Positions 32,384 to 40,128 of a stretch of 41,263 nt of DNA are shown piece by piece. The position numbers were made by a program, and so were the translations under genes. The notes beneath the pieces were generated by a model that saw only the letters and a program-made list of their open reading frames with translations, did not search any database and was not told the origin of the DNA. The DNA comes from JALZHR01 sp036389695 (lineage in GTDB: Bacteria; Acidobacteriota; Blastocatellia; Pyrinomonadales; Pyrinomonadaceae), in contig DASVWG010000088.1 in the NCBI GenBank assembly GCA_036389695.1, positions 1 to 41,263 of the forward strand, read 5' to 3'. Numbering within the stretch: position 1 is the stretch's first letter; every line of letters begins with the position of its first letter.

Positions 32384-32530
32384 AGCCGCGTCGTTCACGG
32401 CGCGGTTTAAAACGAAGAATCTAAAACAGGACGTTTTAACGTCCTTACGCTTTCGCCTTAAGCCGAAAAGGGCGTTTTAACGCCCTTTGACTATTATCAA
32501 CTATTCGACCACGCCGTGAACGACGTGGCT
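32384..32530. repeat. 147-base composite palindrome with inner hairpins
   Basis: The outer arm AGCCGCGTCGTTCACGGCG (32384-32402) pairs with CGCCGTGAACGACGTGGCT (32512-32530), with one mismatch. Inside are two similar hairpins, AGGACGTTTTAACGTCCT (32428-32445) and one with GGGCGTTTTAACGCCC (32467-32488). A third weak CTTTCG/CGAAAAG pairing lies between them. Together they would fold like a cruciform with branches. It fills the first half of the 367-base spacer after rnhB. It may be a non-autonomous mobile element or a complex terminator. Confidence 0.7.
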
Positions 32531-32550
32531 ATTAATTAGAACACTTCCTA

Positions 32551-32687
32551 AAACTATAATTCATAGCTCATTAAACTCGATTCACAGTCCATAAAACTCA
32601 ATTCACTGTATAGCGCATTCGATTCACGATACACAAAACTCGATTCACAATTCACGAAATTTGATTTATAAATAAGTGAATCGAGTG
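32551..32687. repeat. 21-nt (3 x 7) tandem repeats with inverted copy before the serine hydrolase
   Basis: The sequence parses as heptamers grouped in threes: AAACTCG ATTCACA GTCCATA; AAACTCA ATTCACT GTATAGC; GCATTCG ATTCACG ATACACA; AAACTCG ATTCACA ATTCACG. An inverted copy AGTGAATCGAGT lies at 32675-32686. It ends about 45 bases before the serine hydrolase start and could contain operator sites. Confidence 0.65.
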
Positions 32688-32730
32688 TCGCATTAAAAAA
32701 ATTCCGTAAACAATGCCGGAGATTAAATCA

Positions 32731-33846
32731 ATGAATCTGAAACGTAAAATAATTGTCGCCTTGCTTTGTCTGGCTTTGCCGTTTGCGGCTTCGGCGCAGA
32801 ACGGCAAGGATTTACCGAAGGCGAAACTGGAAAAAATCGAAGCGGCGATTGCGGCTTGGATGGCGCAGCACAAAGCGCCCGCGCTGTCGGTCGCCATCGT
32901 CACGAATAATCAATTGACGTGGGCGAAAGGCTACGGGCTGGCGGACGTGGAAAATTCCGTGTCCGCGAAAGCCGACACCGCGTATCGTCTGGCTTCGATA
33001 ACCAAATCCGTGACCGCCGTCGCCGTGATGCAATTGGTCGAAAAGGGAAAGATTGATTTAAACGCGCCGGTCAGTAAATACTGCGCGGCTTACCCGGAAA
33101 AGCATCCGCTGAAAGACGCGCCCGACCGGCAGTTTTCGATAACCGTCCGGCAGTTGCTCGTGCATTTCGGCGGCGTCAGGCACAACAAGCTTGATGAAGT
33201 TCTCTCGACCAGACATTTCAGCAGCCTCAACGAAGCCGTCGCAGCTTTTAAAGACGACCCTTTAGTCGTCGAGCCGGAAACGAAATATTCCTATTCGACG
33301 CCGGGCTATACTCTGCTCGGCTGCGCGATTGAAGGCGCTTCGGGCATAAATTATATGGATTACCTGCGCGAAAACGTTTTCAAGCCCGCCGGAATGACGC
33401 GCACTTTTGCCGACGACGTTTACGCGCTTATCCCGAACCGCGCACGCGGTTATATCAAAACGCCGACGGGCGAAATCCGCAACGCGCCGCTTCACGACAC
33501 GAGCATCAAGATTCCCGGCGGCGGAACCGTCTCGACCGCCGAAGATTTAGCTCGCTTTGCCGCCGCGCTCAACAGCGGTTTGCTCGTCAAACGAGAGACG
33601 CTCGAACAAATGTGGACGAAACCGAAAACGCGCGACGGCAAAGAATCCGGCTACGCTTTCGGCTTTCTGGTCGATAACCGGGGCGGACAGCGAAAAATCT
33701 TCAACGACGGCAGCCAAGCCGGAACGCGCACTTATTTATATATAATTCCCGAACAGAAATTCGCCGTCGCGCTGATGACAAATCTCGAAAAAGCCTGGTG
33801 CGAAGAACTCGTCCCGAAAATTCTCGACGCGCTTAGAGAAAATTAA
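32731..33846 (+). CDS. Exported beta-lactamase-fold serine hydrolase (class C type)
   Basis: 371 residues from the ATG at 32731; GGAG lies 9 bases before it, so the ATG at 32713 is not favoured. Signal peptide is IIVALLCLALPFAASA. The nucleophile motif SITK is at 89-92 (YRLASITKSVTAVAVMQLVE). The second motif region is KYSYSTPGYTLLG, a YST variant of YxN. FNDGSQAGTRTYLYIIPEQK holds the third motif region. Members are DD-peptidases, esterases or peptidases acting in the periplasm; true beta-lactamase activity is not implied. Confidence 0.9.
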   Translation: MNLKRKIIVALLCLALPFAASAQNGKDLPKAKLEKIEAAIAAWMAQHKAPALSVAIVTNNQLTWAKGYGLADVENSVSAKADTAYRLASITKSVTAVAVMQLVEKGKIDLNAPVSKYCAAYPEKHPLKDAPDRQFSITVRQLLVHFGGVRHNKLDEVLSTRHFSSLNEAVAAFKDDPLVVEPETKYSYSTPGYTLLGCAIEGASGINYMDYLRENVFKPAGMTRTFADDVYALIPNRARGYIKTPTGEIRNAPLHDTSIKIPGGGTVSTAEDLARFAAALNSGLLVKRETLEQMWTKPKTRDGKESGYAFGFLVDNRGGQRKIFNDGSQAGTRTYLYIIPEQKFAVALMTNLEKAWCEELVPKILDALREN

Positions 33847-33919
33847 GAAGCATAGTAAATTTAGCTGTATATAATTAAAGGGTAAAAAAACATTATTAAT
33901 CTATAATGAAAGGAAAATT

Positions 33920-34276
33920 ATGGACACGAAACTCCTTGAAGAAAGGCTTAAGTCGCATCGTTATCGCATTGAGTCCGCAAAGACCAAGAGTGAAAAGATA
34001 ATTAAGTGGATGGATAATGAGGGAGAATATACAAAGGTTCCACTTGATATGCAGTTAAGCGATGAAGATATGCTCGCTTTAGAAAAAAATATTGAGCAGA
34101 CGGCTTGCGGGATTCTTGGATTGTCAAGTTTGGATGATGGTATATGGCGTCCGTTTTGGAATGCAGCGTATAAAGATTGGGGTAGGGAACATGGACCACT
34201 TACATTTTGGAGGCATGTATTTCTACAGTTAAATAATACACTTGAATTTCTGAGTTATCTTGAATCTCGCATCTAG
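33920..34276 (+). CDS. AT-rich orphan gene, helical hypothetical protein
   Basis: 118 residues (MDTKLLEERLKSHRYRIESA...), rich in Lys, Glu, Leu and Trp and predicted mostly helical (LDDGIWRPFWNAAYKDWGRE, FWRHVFLQLNNTLEFLSYLE). It has no signal peptide. Codon usage is visibly A/T-ending, unlike the GC-ending codons of its neighbours, suggesting acquisition by transfer. AAAGGA precedes the ATG. No family is recognised. Confidence 0.65.
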   Translation: MDTKLLEERLKSHRYRIESAKTKSEKIIKWMDNEGEYTKVPLDMQLSDEDMLALEKNIEQTACGILGLSSLDDGIWRPFWNAAYKDWGREHGPLTFWRHVFLQLNNTLEFLSYLESRI

Positions 34277-34391
34277 TATTAGTTTTTAGTCAGCCCTCTA
34301 AATTTCCTGTCACAAATCGGCGCCGCGCGGTGTTTACCTAATAGAAAACGCAATCCGCGAAAATTAATACTAAATCAGGAGAAGATTCGAA

Positions 34392-35240
34392 ATGAAAGAT
34401 TATTCAGCTAATACGCCATTTTTTCGTTATGTTTTGCTCGCCGTCGTTCTTTGTTTGTGCGGCTGCTCGGCTTTCGCGCAGGAAAAGCGCGAAAGGGGCG
34501 GAAGCTTCTGCGAGAATTATAATTATTCGAACGGCGATAAGATTTCGCACCGTGAAGTTCGTGAATCTACATTGTCGGCGGGCAGTCTCGTCAATGTCGA
34601 CGCGCGGCGCAACGGCGGCATCCAGGTGCGCGGCGAAAACCGCAGCGACGTGCTGGTTCGCGCCTGCGTTCAAACGCGCGGCACGACTGAAGAAGAAGCG
34701 CGCTCGATTGCTCGCGGCATCCGCATCGAAACCGGCTCGATTATTCGTGCCGAAGGCGGAAGCGACGAAGTAAACTGGGCGGTTTCTTACCAGATTCTCG
34801 TGCCGCGCTCGACGAATCTCAAGCTTTCGACCTACAACGGCGGCATTCATCTGAGCAATCTTGACGGCTCAATCGAATTTGAAGCAACCAACGGCGGCAT
34901 TCATCTGAGCGAGCTTGCCGGAAACGTCAAAGGCAGAACCGCCAACGGCGGACTGCACATCGAATTGTCGGGTAACAGCTGGAAAGGAAGCGGGCTGGAC
35001 GTCGAAACCACGAACGGCGGCGTTCACCTGTCGATACCGGAAACCTACGCGGCGCGCATCGAAACCGGCACGGTCAACGGCGGATTCAAAAGCGACATCC
35101 CCGCGCTGAACGTGGAAAAAACCGAGCGCCAGCGCAAAACGCACATCACCACCGACCTGAACGGCGGCGGCGCGCCCGTTCGCATAATGACGACTAACGG
35201 CGGCGTGAAAATCAGCTCTTCGTCAAGCAAATCAATGTAA
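34392..35240 (+). CDS. Exported DUF4097-type beta-repeat protein
   Basis: 282 residues with a signal (YVLLAVVLCLCGCSAFAQ); a GCSAFA segment could also be a lipobox. The mature part is a regular beta-helix-like repeat: VNVDARRNGGIQVRGENRSD, LKLSTYNGGIHLSNLDGSIE, FEATNGGIHLSELAGNVK, DVETTNGGVHLSIPE, IMTTNGGVKISSSS. The NGG-I/V-x-L turn recurs about eight times. DUF4097 proteins are surface or periplasmic with no defined role. AGGAGA lies 10 bases before the ATG. It is convergent with dapF. Confidence 0.85.
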   Translation: MKDYSANTPFFRYVLLAVVLCLCGCSAFAQEKRERGGSFCENYNYSNGDKISHREVRESTLSAGSLVNVDARRNGGIQVRGENRSDVLVRACVQTRGTTEEEARSIARGIRIETGSIIRAEGGSDEVNWAVSYQILVPRSTNLKLSTYNGGIHLSNLDGSIEFEATNGGIHLSELAGNVKGRTANGGLHIELSGNSWKGSGLDVETTNGGVHLSIPETYAARIETGTVNGGFKSDIPALNVEKTERQRKTHITTDLNGGGAPVRIMTTNGGVKISSSSSKSM

Positions 35241-35252
35241 ATTTCAGGATTA

Positions 35253-35399
35253 AGGCAGAAGCCCGCGCGTTAGCAAGGGCGGAATCGAATGCAAAATGCA
35301 AAGTGCAAAATGCAAAATGAAGAAAGTGTTTCTATTTTGCATTTTGCACTTTGCATTTTGCGTTTTCTCCGCCCAAGCCGGACGCGCGGGCTTCCGCCT
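35253..35399. repeat. Nested dyad: GC-rich outer stem around a GCAAAAT heptamer stem
   Basis: Outer arms 35253-35283 and 35368-35399 share AGGC-GAAGCCCGCGCG and GGGCGGA against their complements. The inner left arm 35291-35318 (GCAAAAT GCAAAGT GCAAAAT GCAAAAT) pairs with 35334-35361. It lies between the convergent DUF4097 and dapF genes. The inner word is the same as at 22795-22902. Confidence 0.75.
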
Positions 35400-35405
35400 C
35401 TTTTT

Positions 35406-36260
35406 TTATCGCAGAATCTCACCGCAAAAAGCCAAATCCGCGCGTCCTGTAATCAGCATTTCGTCGTCTTCGCGCCAGACGGCTTCGGTCGTGCCGCCTT
35501 CGGCGCGAACCTGGACTGCGCCGCGTAAGTTTTCGCGCAGCAGATGCGCGACCGCCGCCGCAATCGAGCAGGTGCCGGACGAAGAAGTTTCGCCCGCGCC
35601 GCGTTCCCAGATGCGGATTTCGATGTTTTCGATATCATTTGTTTTGACGAAAACCGCGTTTGTCCGCGCGGGAAACTGCGGGTGAATTTCCAGCTCTTTT
35701 CCGATTGCCCGCCAGTCCAAATCCTTAAAATCATCGACAAAAGCGACCGCCACCGGATTGCCGACGTTCAAAGCCGTTATCGGCAGGACGTCGTTGGTCA
35801 ATCGTAGTTTGTAATTCGTAATTATTTCGGATTTTTCGCCTGCAACAAAGGGAATTTCGTCGCTCGCAAATTTCGGTCTGCCGAGTTCGGCGCGAAACCA
35901 GAAGGTGCCGCCGTCGCGTTCCAGCAGCTCGTAATTTTTCAATCCGCTGTTGGTTTCGAGACGCAGATTCGGTTCGCGCCAGAGATTTTTGTAATGCAGA
36001 TAAGCGACGGCGCAGCGCGTTCCGTTGCCGCTGAATCCGGCTTCGCTGCCGTCGGGATTGATGATGCGGCACGCGTAATCAGCCGCCGCGCCGGAAAGCT
36101 TTTCGAGAACCGCGATGCCGTCGCCGCCGATTCCGGTATTTCGCTGACAAACTTCGACGGCAAAATCCGACAGCGAAGCGACGCCCTTTAATTTTTCGGC
36201 TTCAAAAACGATGTAGTCATTGCCGAAACCGTGAAATTTGCAGAAGCTGATTGGATTCAT
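35406..36260 (-). CDS. DapF-like diaminopimelate epimerase homologue without the catalytic cysteines
   Basis: 284 residues, normal length. The fold is clearly DapF: KFHGFGNDYIVFEAEKL, NTGIGGDGIAVL, IINPDGSEAGFSGNGTRCAV, NVGNPVAVAFVDDF, RTNAVFVKTNDIENIEIRIW, ERGAGETSSSGTCSIAAAVA. In E. coli DapF the two acid/base cysteines are in QCGNG (Cys73) and ACGSG (Cys217). Here both positions are Ser (Ser77 and Ser228), and the GNPH histidine is Val170. It may therefore be inactive, or catalyse a different isomerisation. Whether another true dapF exists cannot be judged from this window. No Shine-Dalgarno is visible. Confidence 0.85.
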   Translation of the reverse strand: MNPISFCKFHGFGNDYIVFEAEKLKGVASLSDFAVEVCQRNTGIGGDGIAVLEKLSGAAADYACRIINPDGSEAGFSGNGTRCAVAYLHYKNLWREPNLRLETNSGLKNYELLERDGGTFWFRAELGRPKFASDEIPFVAGEKSEIITNYKLRLTNDVLPITALNVGNPVAVAFVDDFKDLDWRAIGKELEIHPQFPARTNAVFVKTNDIENIEIRIWERGAGETSSSGTCSIAAAVAHLLRENLRGAVQVRAEGGTTEAVWREDDEMLITGRADLAFCGEILR

Positions 36261-36295
36261 AAATTTTTAGCCACCGAGAACACAGAGAGAGAAAT

Positions 36296-36450
36296 TAACC
36301 ACAGATTTACACAGATAAGCGCGGATAAGAAAAAAATATTAACAGGGATGAAGGGGATTGACAGGGATAAAAAGAAAATAATAAAAATCCCTGCTTGTCC
36401 CCTTCATCCCTGTTAATTTATCTTGTGTTTATCTGTGTAAATCTGCGGTT
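36296..36450. repeat. Long imperfect inverted repeat between dapF-like and dacB genes
   Basis: The left arm 36296-36371 (ACAGATTTACACAGATAAG..., ACAGGGATGAAGGGG, ACAGGGAT) is complementary over about 70 bases to 36382-36450. Word repeats ACAGAT and ACAGGGA recur within the arms. It separates two minus-strand genes. Confidence 0.75.
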
Positions 36451-36463
36451 CCATTTTCCTTCT

Positions 36464-38110
36464 CTACGGCTGATTCGTCCTTCCGTTGAAATTTGCCAGC
36501 AGCACGACGATTTCGTCAATCGTTCCGGTGCGCAGGCTGCCGCTCGGGATGTTGTTGGTGATAAACGAAAAAGCCAGACGCTCGCCCGCGGCGGTCGTCA
36601 TATAGCCCGATAAGCTGGAAACTTGGTCAATCGTTCCCGTTTTTCCCCGAATGTTGTTTTCGCCGCGCGTGCCTTTAAAACGGTTCGCCAGAGTGCCGTC
36701 GACGCCCGCGACGGTTAAGCTGTCGCGCCAGACCGAAGCTGTTTTGCTGCGGCTCATATACGAATAAACCTGCACGACGGCGCTCGGCGTGATTAAATCG
36801 TGACGTGATAAGCCCGAACCGTCATGCATTAAAACGCTGCCGGGCGCGACGCCGATTTCCTGCAAAAATTTATCGACGACGGCGATGCCGCGGTCGGCGC
36901 TCGTCCAGCGCGGATTTGCGCGGTCGCCGATGCTCTCGCCCATCGCGCGCAAAATCAGCTCGGTGTAAAGATTCTGGCTCGGCTTCATCGTTTTGGCGGC
37001 GATATGACTGAGCGGCGGCGATTCGAGCCTGGCGATTTCGACCGAATTGGCGGGAAGCGGCGCGTTTTTGCGAAATTCCGCGTCAATCGTCCGCGTTTGT
37101 CCGGTGATGACGACGCCCTTTTGTTCCAGTAATTGACGCAGCATCGAAACGAAAACCAGAGCCGGTTTCGGAACGGAAACGTAGTTTGTATACGCGCCCG
37201 CGCCGAGCGGCATCGAGCCGAAAACCTCGACGACGTTTGTGCCGAGCCGCCGCCGAATTCCGATGTCGCGCTTCGCGCCCGCCGCGCTCGTTGTCGTATT
37301 GTTGACCAGCAAAACGCCATTAACGCTCGGCAAAAGCTGGACGCTGGCGGGCGCGCCGACTGCCGAGCCGGGACGCACGATTAAATCGAGCGCGTTATCG
37401 TTGACCGTTAAAGCCGAAACTTCCGCGCCGTAATACCACTGCAAATCGTCCCATTCCCAGCTCGCGGGCAGAGCGTCGCCGCTGAAATAACTTTCGTCGC
37501 CGATGAGCGCGCCTTCGACGCGCTTGACGCCGGAAGCGACGATTTTTTCCGCCAGATTATTCATTCCCTTGAAATAATCCTTGTCGTTAAAGGCGGTCGA
37601 GATGCTCGGGTCGCCGCGCCCGTAAATTATCAAATCGCCGCGAATCGTGCCGCTTTCGTTCGGCATCGCGGGCGCGTAGACGCTGGTCACAAAACGAAAA
37701 TCCGGCGTCAGTTTTTCGAGCGCGGTCGAAACCGTGAAGTTTTTCATATTCGACGCGGGCATAAAATATTTTTCGGCGTTTTCTTCAAAAACGACTTTGT
37801 TCGTGTCGAGCGAGACGATTTTCACGCCGATTTGCCCGCGCTGCAGTTGCGGGCGCAGCAGAATCGAGCGAATCTTTGCCTGCAATTCGGGAATTGTCTG
37901 AACATTCGCGGTCGGCGTCGGCGTCGCGGTCGGCGTCATCGTCGGCGCCGCCGTAGGCGAAACGGTCGGCGTCGGTTTGGCGATAACTCTTTCGCGCTTC
38001 GCGTCCTGCGCCGCCGCGTCGGAAAAACCGTAAATCAATCCGAAACACGCGATTGTCAGCGTAAAAACCACCGCGAGCGGGCGTCGTCTAAACTGTTTTT
38101 TCTTTCTCAT
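36464..38110 (-). CDS. dacB: D-alanyl-D-alanine carboxypeptidase/endopeptidase, PBP4 type
   Basis: 548 residues with a signal anchor (PLAVVFTLTIACFGLIYGFS) and a Pro/Thr linker (KPTPTVSPTAAPTMTPTATP). The S13 family motifs are nucleophile SxxK as SNMK (120-123, in KYFMPASNMKNFTVSTALEK), SxN-region DGSGLSRHDLITPSAVV, and KTG in RGKTGTIDQVSSLSGYM. GDLIIYGRGDPSIS is the family segment following the first motif. It trims or cleaves peptidoglycan cross-links in the periplasm. No Shine-Dalgarno is visible. It is downstream of an exported protein gene on the same strand, separated by a terminator. Confidence 0.93.
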   Translation of the reverse strand: MRKKKQFRRRPLAVVFTLTIACFGLIYGFSDAAAQDAKRERVIAKPTPTVSPTAAPTMTPTATPTPTANVQTIPELQAKIRSILLRPQLQRGQIGVKIVSLDTNKVVFEENAEKYFMPASNMKNFTVSTALEKLTPDFRFVTSVYAPAMPNESGTIRGDLIIYGRGDPSISTAFNDKDYFKGMNNLAEKIVASGVKRVEGALIGDESYFSGDALPASWEWDDLQWYYGAEVSALTVNDNALDLIVRPGSAVGAPASVQLLPSVNGVLLVNNTTTSAAGAKRDIGIRRRLGTNVVEVFGSMPLGAGAYTNYVSVPKPALVFVSMLRQLLEQKGVVITGQTRTIDAEFRKNAPLPANSVEIARLESPPLSHIAAKTMKPSQNLYTELILRAMGESIGDRANPRWTSADRGIAVVDKFLQEIGVAPGSVLMHDGSGLSRHDLITPSAVVQVYSYMSRSKTASVWRDSLTVAGVDGTLANRFKGTRGENNIRGKTGTIDQVSSLSGYMTTAAGERLAFSFITNNIPSGSLRTGTIDEIVVLLANFNGRTNQP

Positions 38111-38142
38111 CGCTTGAAATTATAAATTAGAAAGCGCAAAGC

Positions 38143-38181
38143 AAAAAGGGAAACGAGTTTTGTTCGACTCATTTCCCTTTT
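38143..38181 (-). terminator. Intrinsic terminator upstream of dacB
   Basis: On the minus strand AAAAGGGAAATGAGT pairs with ACTCGTTTCCCTTTT around a short loop, followed by a T-rich end. It lies 23 bases after the stop of the upstream gene. Confidence 0.7.
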
Positions 38182-38203
38182 GACGCTTCATCGAGTTTTT
38201 AGA

Positions 38204-39238
38204 TTATTTGATAAGTAGGGCGACGTCCGCATTCGCCACCTGCAAATCAATCGAAACTTCCGTGCCGACGCGCGTGATTTTCGCGCTCTCGACGATTCTC
38301 GCATAAACTTTTTTCTCATCGCTTCGGGCGCTGCCCAGGAAACCTTTGGCGAGTGCCATCATCCCGCCGAGCGTTTCTTCGAGTGATTTTGACTGTTCCG
38401 CGTTCGTCGATTTGCTCGTTACCGATGCCAGAACGTTTCCGTTTGCAACATTTACGGTGCCGTAAAGCTGGCGAATCGAGCCGAGAGATTGACCGAGCAT
38501 ATCTTCGTCCAAATCGAAAAATTGCCGGAGTCCGACGGGCGTGTTCGCGGCAAAGCTCATTATCGAATCCGGTTTGCGATAGACCATCGCCATCAGATTC
38601 GGGTCAATTTTAGCTTTGCTTTCAAAAGTTTCGCGCACGCGGGCGATTGAACCGATTGCCAGCGTATTTGATTCAAGCGCGGCGACCGCGATTTCCGGCG
38701 GCATTTTGCGCAGCAGAAAATCGAGAATTTTATCCGGCATATCGCCTGCGATTTTCGCTTTGTGTTCGGTCAGAATTTCCTTTGCGGCGAAAATGTAGAC
38801 GGCTTTATTGCCGATTTTTTCTTCGCGGTATTTGCCTTTCAGAGCGATTTTCGCCAGCGTCAAAAGCGCCTCGGAATTGTATTTTCCGCGCACTAAAACC
38901 ACCGGGTCGACGAGGTTTTTCGCGCCCGCCGTCTGTTTGAAGCTGACGCCGACGGCGATTTGCTCAAATTGTCGAAGGTCGAAGCCGGTCTGAGTTTTGA
39001 TTTGGTCGATGTGCCCGTTAATCTCGTTTAGCTTCTCCGGATTGGCAGAGAAAATCTGCGGCAGCGCACCGTTTAAAAGACGCTGAATATCCATCAGGAT
39101 GACGCCGTCAGAGGCAGGCAAAAGCCTGGCGAGACGAGCGGTCTGGCTCGTTTTTTCTTTCTTCGTGTCGGCAAAAACGGTGGCGCCGTTCAACACGAAA
39201 AGCATCGCCAGCGTAAATGCGAAAAATTTTTTTATCAT
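38204..39238 (-). CDS. Exported protein of unknown function
   Basis: 344 residues with a signal peptide (FAFTLAMLFVLNGATVFA). The mature part alternates alpha and beta: LARLLPASDGVILMDIQRLL, QTGFDLRQFEQIAVGVSFKQ, VDPVVLVRGKYNSEALLTLA, NGNVLASVTSKSTNAEQSKS, VGTEVSIDLQVANADVALLI. This resembles DUF3352-like exported proteins that start with an exposed LP-SDGVILMD segment, but the match is not certain. AGAGGT lies before the ATG. An intrinsic terminator follows. Confidence 0.65.
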   Translation of the reverse strand: MIKKFFAFTLAMLFVLNGATVFADTKKEKTSQTARLARLLPASDGVILMDIQRLLNGALPQIFSANPEKLNEINGHIDQIKTQTGFDLRQFEQIAVGVSFKQTAGAKNLVDPVVLVRGKYNSEALLTLAKIALKGKYREEKIGNKAVYIFAAKEILTEHKAKIAGDMPDKILDFLLRKMPPEIAVAALESNTLAIGSIARVRETFESKAKIDPNLMAMVYRKPDSIMSFAANTPVGLRQFFDLDEDMLGQSLGSIRQLYGTVNVANGNVLASVTSKSTNAEQSKSLEETLGGMMALAKGFLGSARSDEKKVYARIVESAKITRVGTEVSIDLQVANADVALLIK

Positions 39239-39344
39239 CGGAAACCTCTTGAAATGATTATAAGCGAATTATTACAAAATGAAAGATGTGTTTTGCAGCG
39301 GAAAGAGTTGGCTGAGAGTTTTACAGGCAGAGAAGTAAACAAAA

Positions 39345-39393
39345 CGATGAACGCGGAACGCGGAATAAAGAATTCATCATTCCGCGTTCATCG
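39345..39393. repeat. Heptamer (AACGCGG) inverted repeat between two exported-protein genes
   Basis: CGATGAACGCGGAA (39345-39358) pairs perfectly with TTCCGCGTTCATCG (39380-39393). The words AACGATG AACGCGG AACGCGG are followed in inverse order by CCGCGTT CATCGTT CCGCGTT. It lies between two minus-strand genes. Confidence 0.75.
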
Positions 39394-39405
39394 TTCCGCG
39401 TTTCT

Positions 39406-40128
39406 TTAGTTAATCGGCTCATTCCATTTCGTCATCGAGATTGACTGATTCAGATAAACGCCGAATTCGGTGCCGGAGCGGACTTCGGCTTCTTCGCCTT
39501 TGGTCAGGCGTTCGCCCAGAAGTCCGGCGCCCGCGCCGATGATGCCGCCAATCAGAGCGCCTTTGCCGCCGCCGATGGCGCCGCCTAAAACCGCGCCGCC
39601 CGCGCCGGCGCCGCCGATAAAGATTATCTTGCGATTTTTCATTTTATCGCCCGACGCGCCGCCTTCGTTGTCGCTCTTGGCGGTTTTCGTATTCAAATCG
39701 GTCAAAGAACCGTTAATCGCCCGCACTGCTCCGTTCGGCAATTGAACCGAGATAAAGCTGACGCCGATTTGTCCCGGATTTCCGCCTTTTCGCGCTGCCG
39801 TGACCGTATCGACACGACCGTTGACCGTGCTGCCGACCGGAATCACCACGACGCCGTTGGTCGAATAAACCGGCTCGGTGACGGTCGTTTTGAATCTGTC
39901 GCCGACGCGCGCCGTTTTCGAGCTGAGCGTGCCGTTCATGCGCACGCGAATATTCGTGCCGACCTCGACCCGGTAAAGAGCCGGCACGCGAACCGCCGTC
40001 ACTCGCTTGACGACCGGTCTTTTTCTAATCACCGGCTTGCGTTTCTGCGCCGACGCGTCTATCGCGCCGAAAGCAAAAATTAATCCAAAAATCGTTGCTA
40101 AAGTTCCCAAATTAAATAATTTTCTCAT
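39406..40128 (-). CDS. Exported glycine-zipper protein with basic N-terminal region
   Basis: 240 residues with a signal peptide (LATIFGLIFAFGAIDASA). A basic segment (KRKPVIRKRPVVKR) is followed by a beta domain with IRVRMNGTLSSKTARVGDRF, EPVYSTNGVVVIPVGSTVNG and GVSFISVQLPNGAVRAINGS. The C-terminal part has a glycine zipper (GGAGAGGAVLGGAIGGGKGA, LIGGIIGAGAGLLG) able to enter or span a membrane. It may be an envelope protein; no family is certain. GAGGTG precedes the ATG. Confidence 0.7.
   Translation of the reverse strand: MRKLFNLGTLATIFGLIFAFGAIDASAQKRKPVIRKRPVVKRVTAVRVPALYRVEVGTNIRVRMNGTLSSKTARVGDRFKTTVTEPVYSTNGVVVIPVGSTVNGRVDTVTAARKGGNPGQIGVSFISVQLPNGAVRAINGSLTDLNTKTAKSDNEGGASGDKMKNRKIIFIGGAGAGGAVLGGAIGGGKGALIGGIIGAGAGLLGERLTKGEEAEVRSGTEFGVYLNQSISMTKWNEPIN

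Noticed and set aside
35796..35825. Heptamer-like words (ACGAATT ACAAACT ACGATTG on the minus strand) inside the dapF-like gene
   Set aside because: The encoded segment aligns in position and length with ordinary DapF sequences, so an insertion is not supported.
37906..37980. Repeated GTCGGCG/GCGTCGG words in the dacB gene
   Set aside because: They encode a Pro/Thr linker (PTPTVSPTAAPT), which explains the repetition by codon choice.
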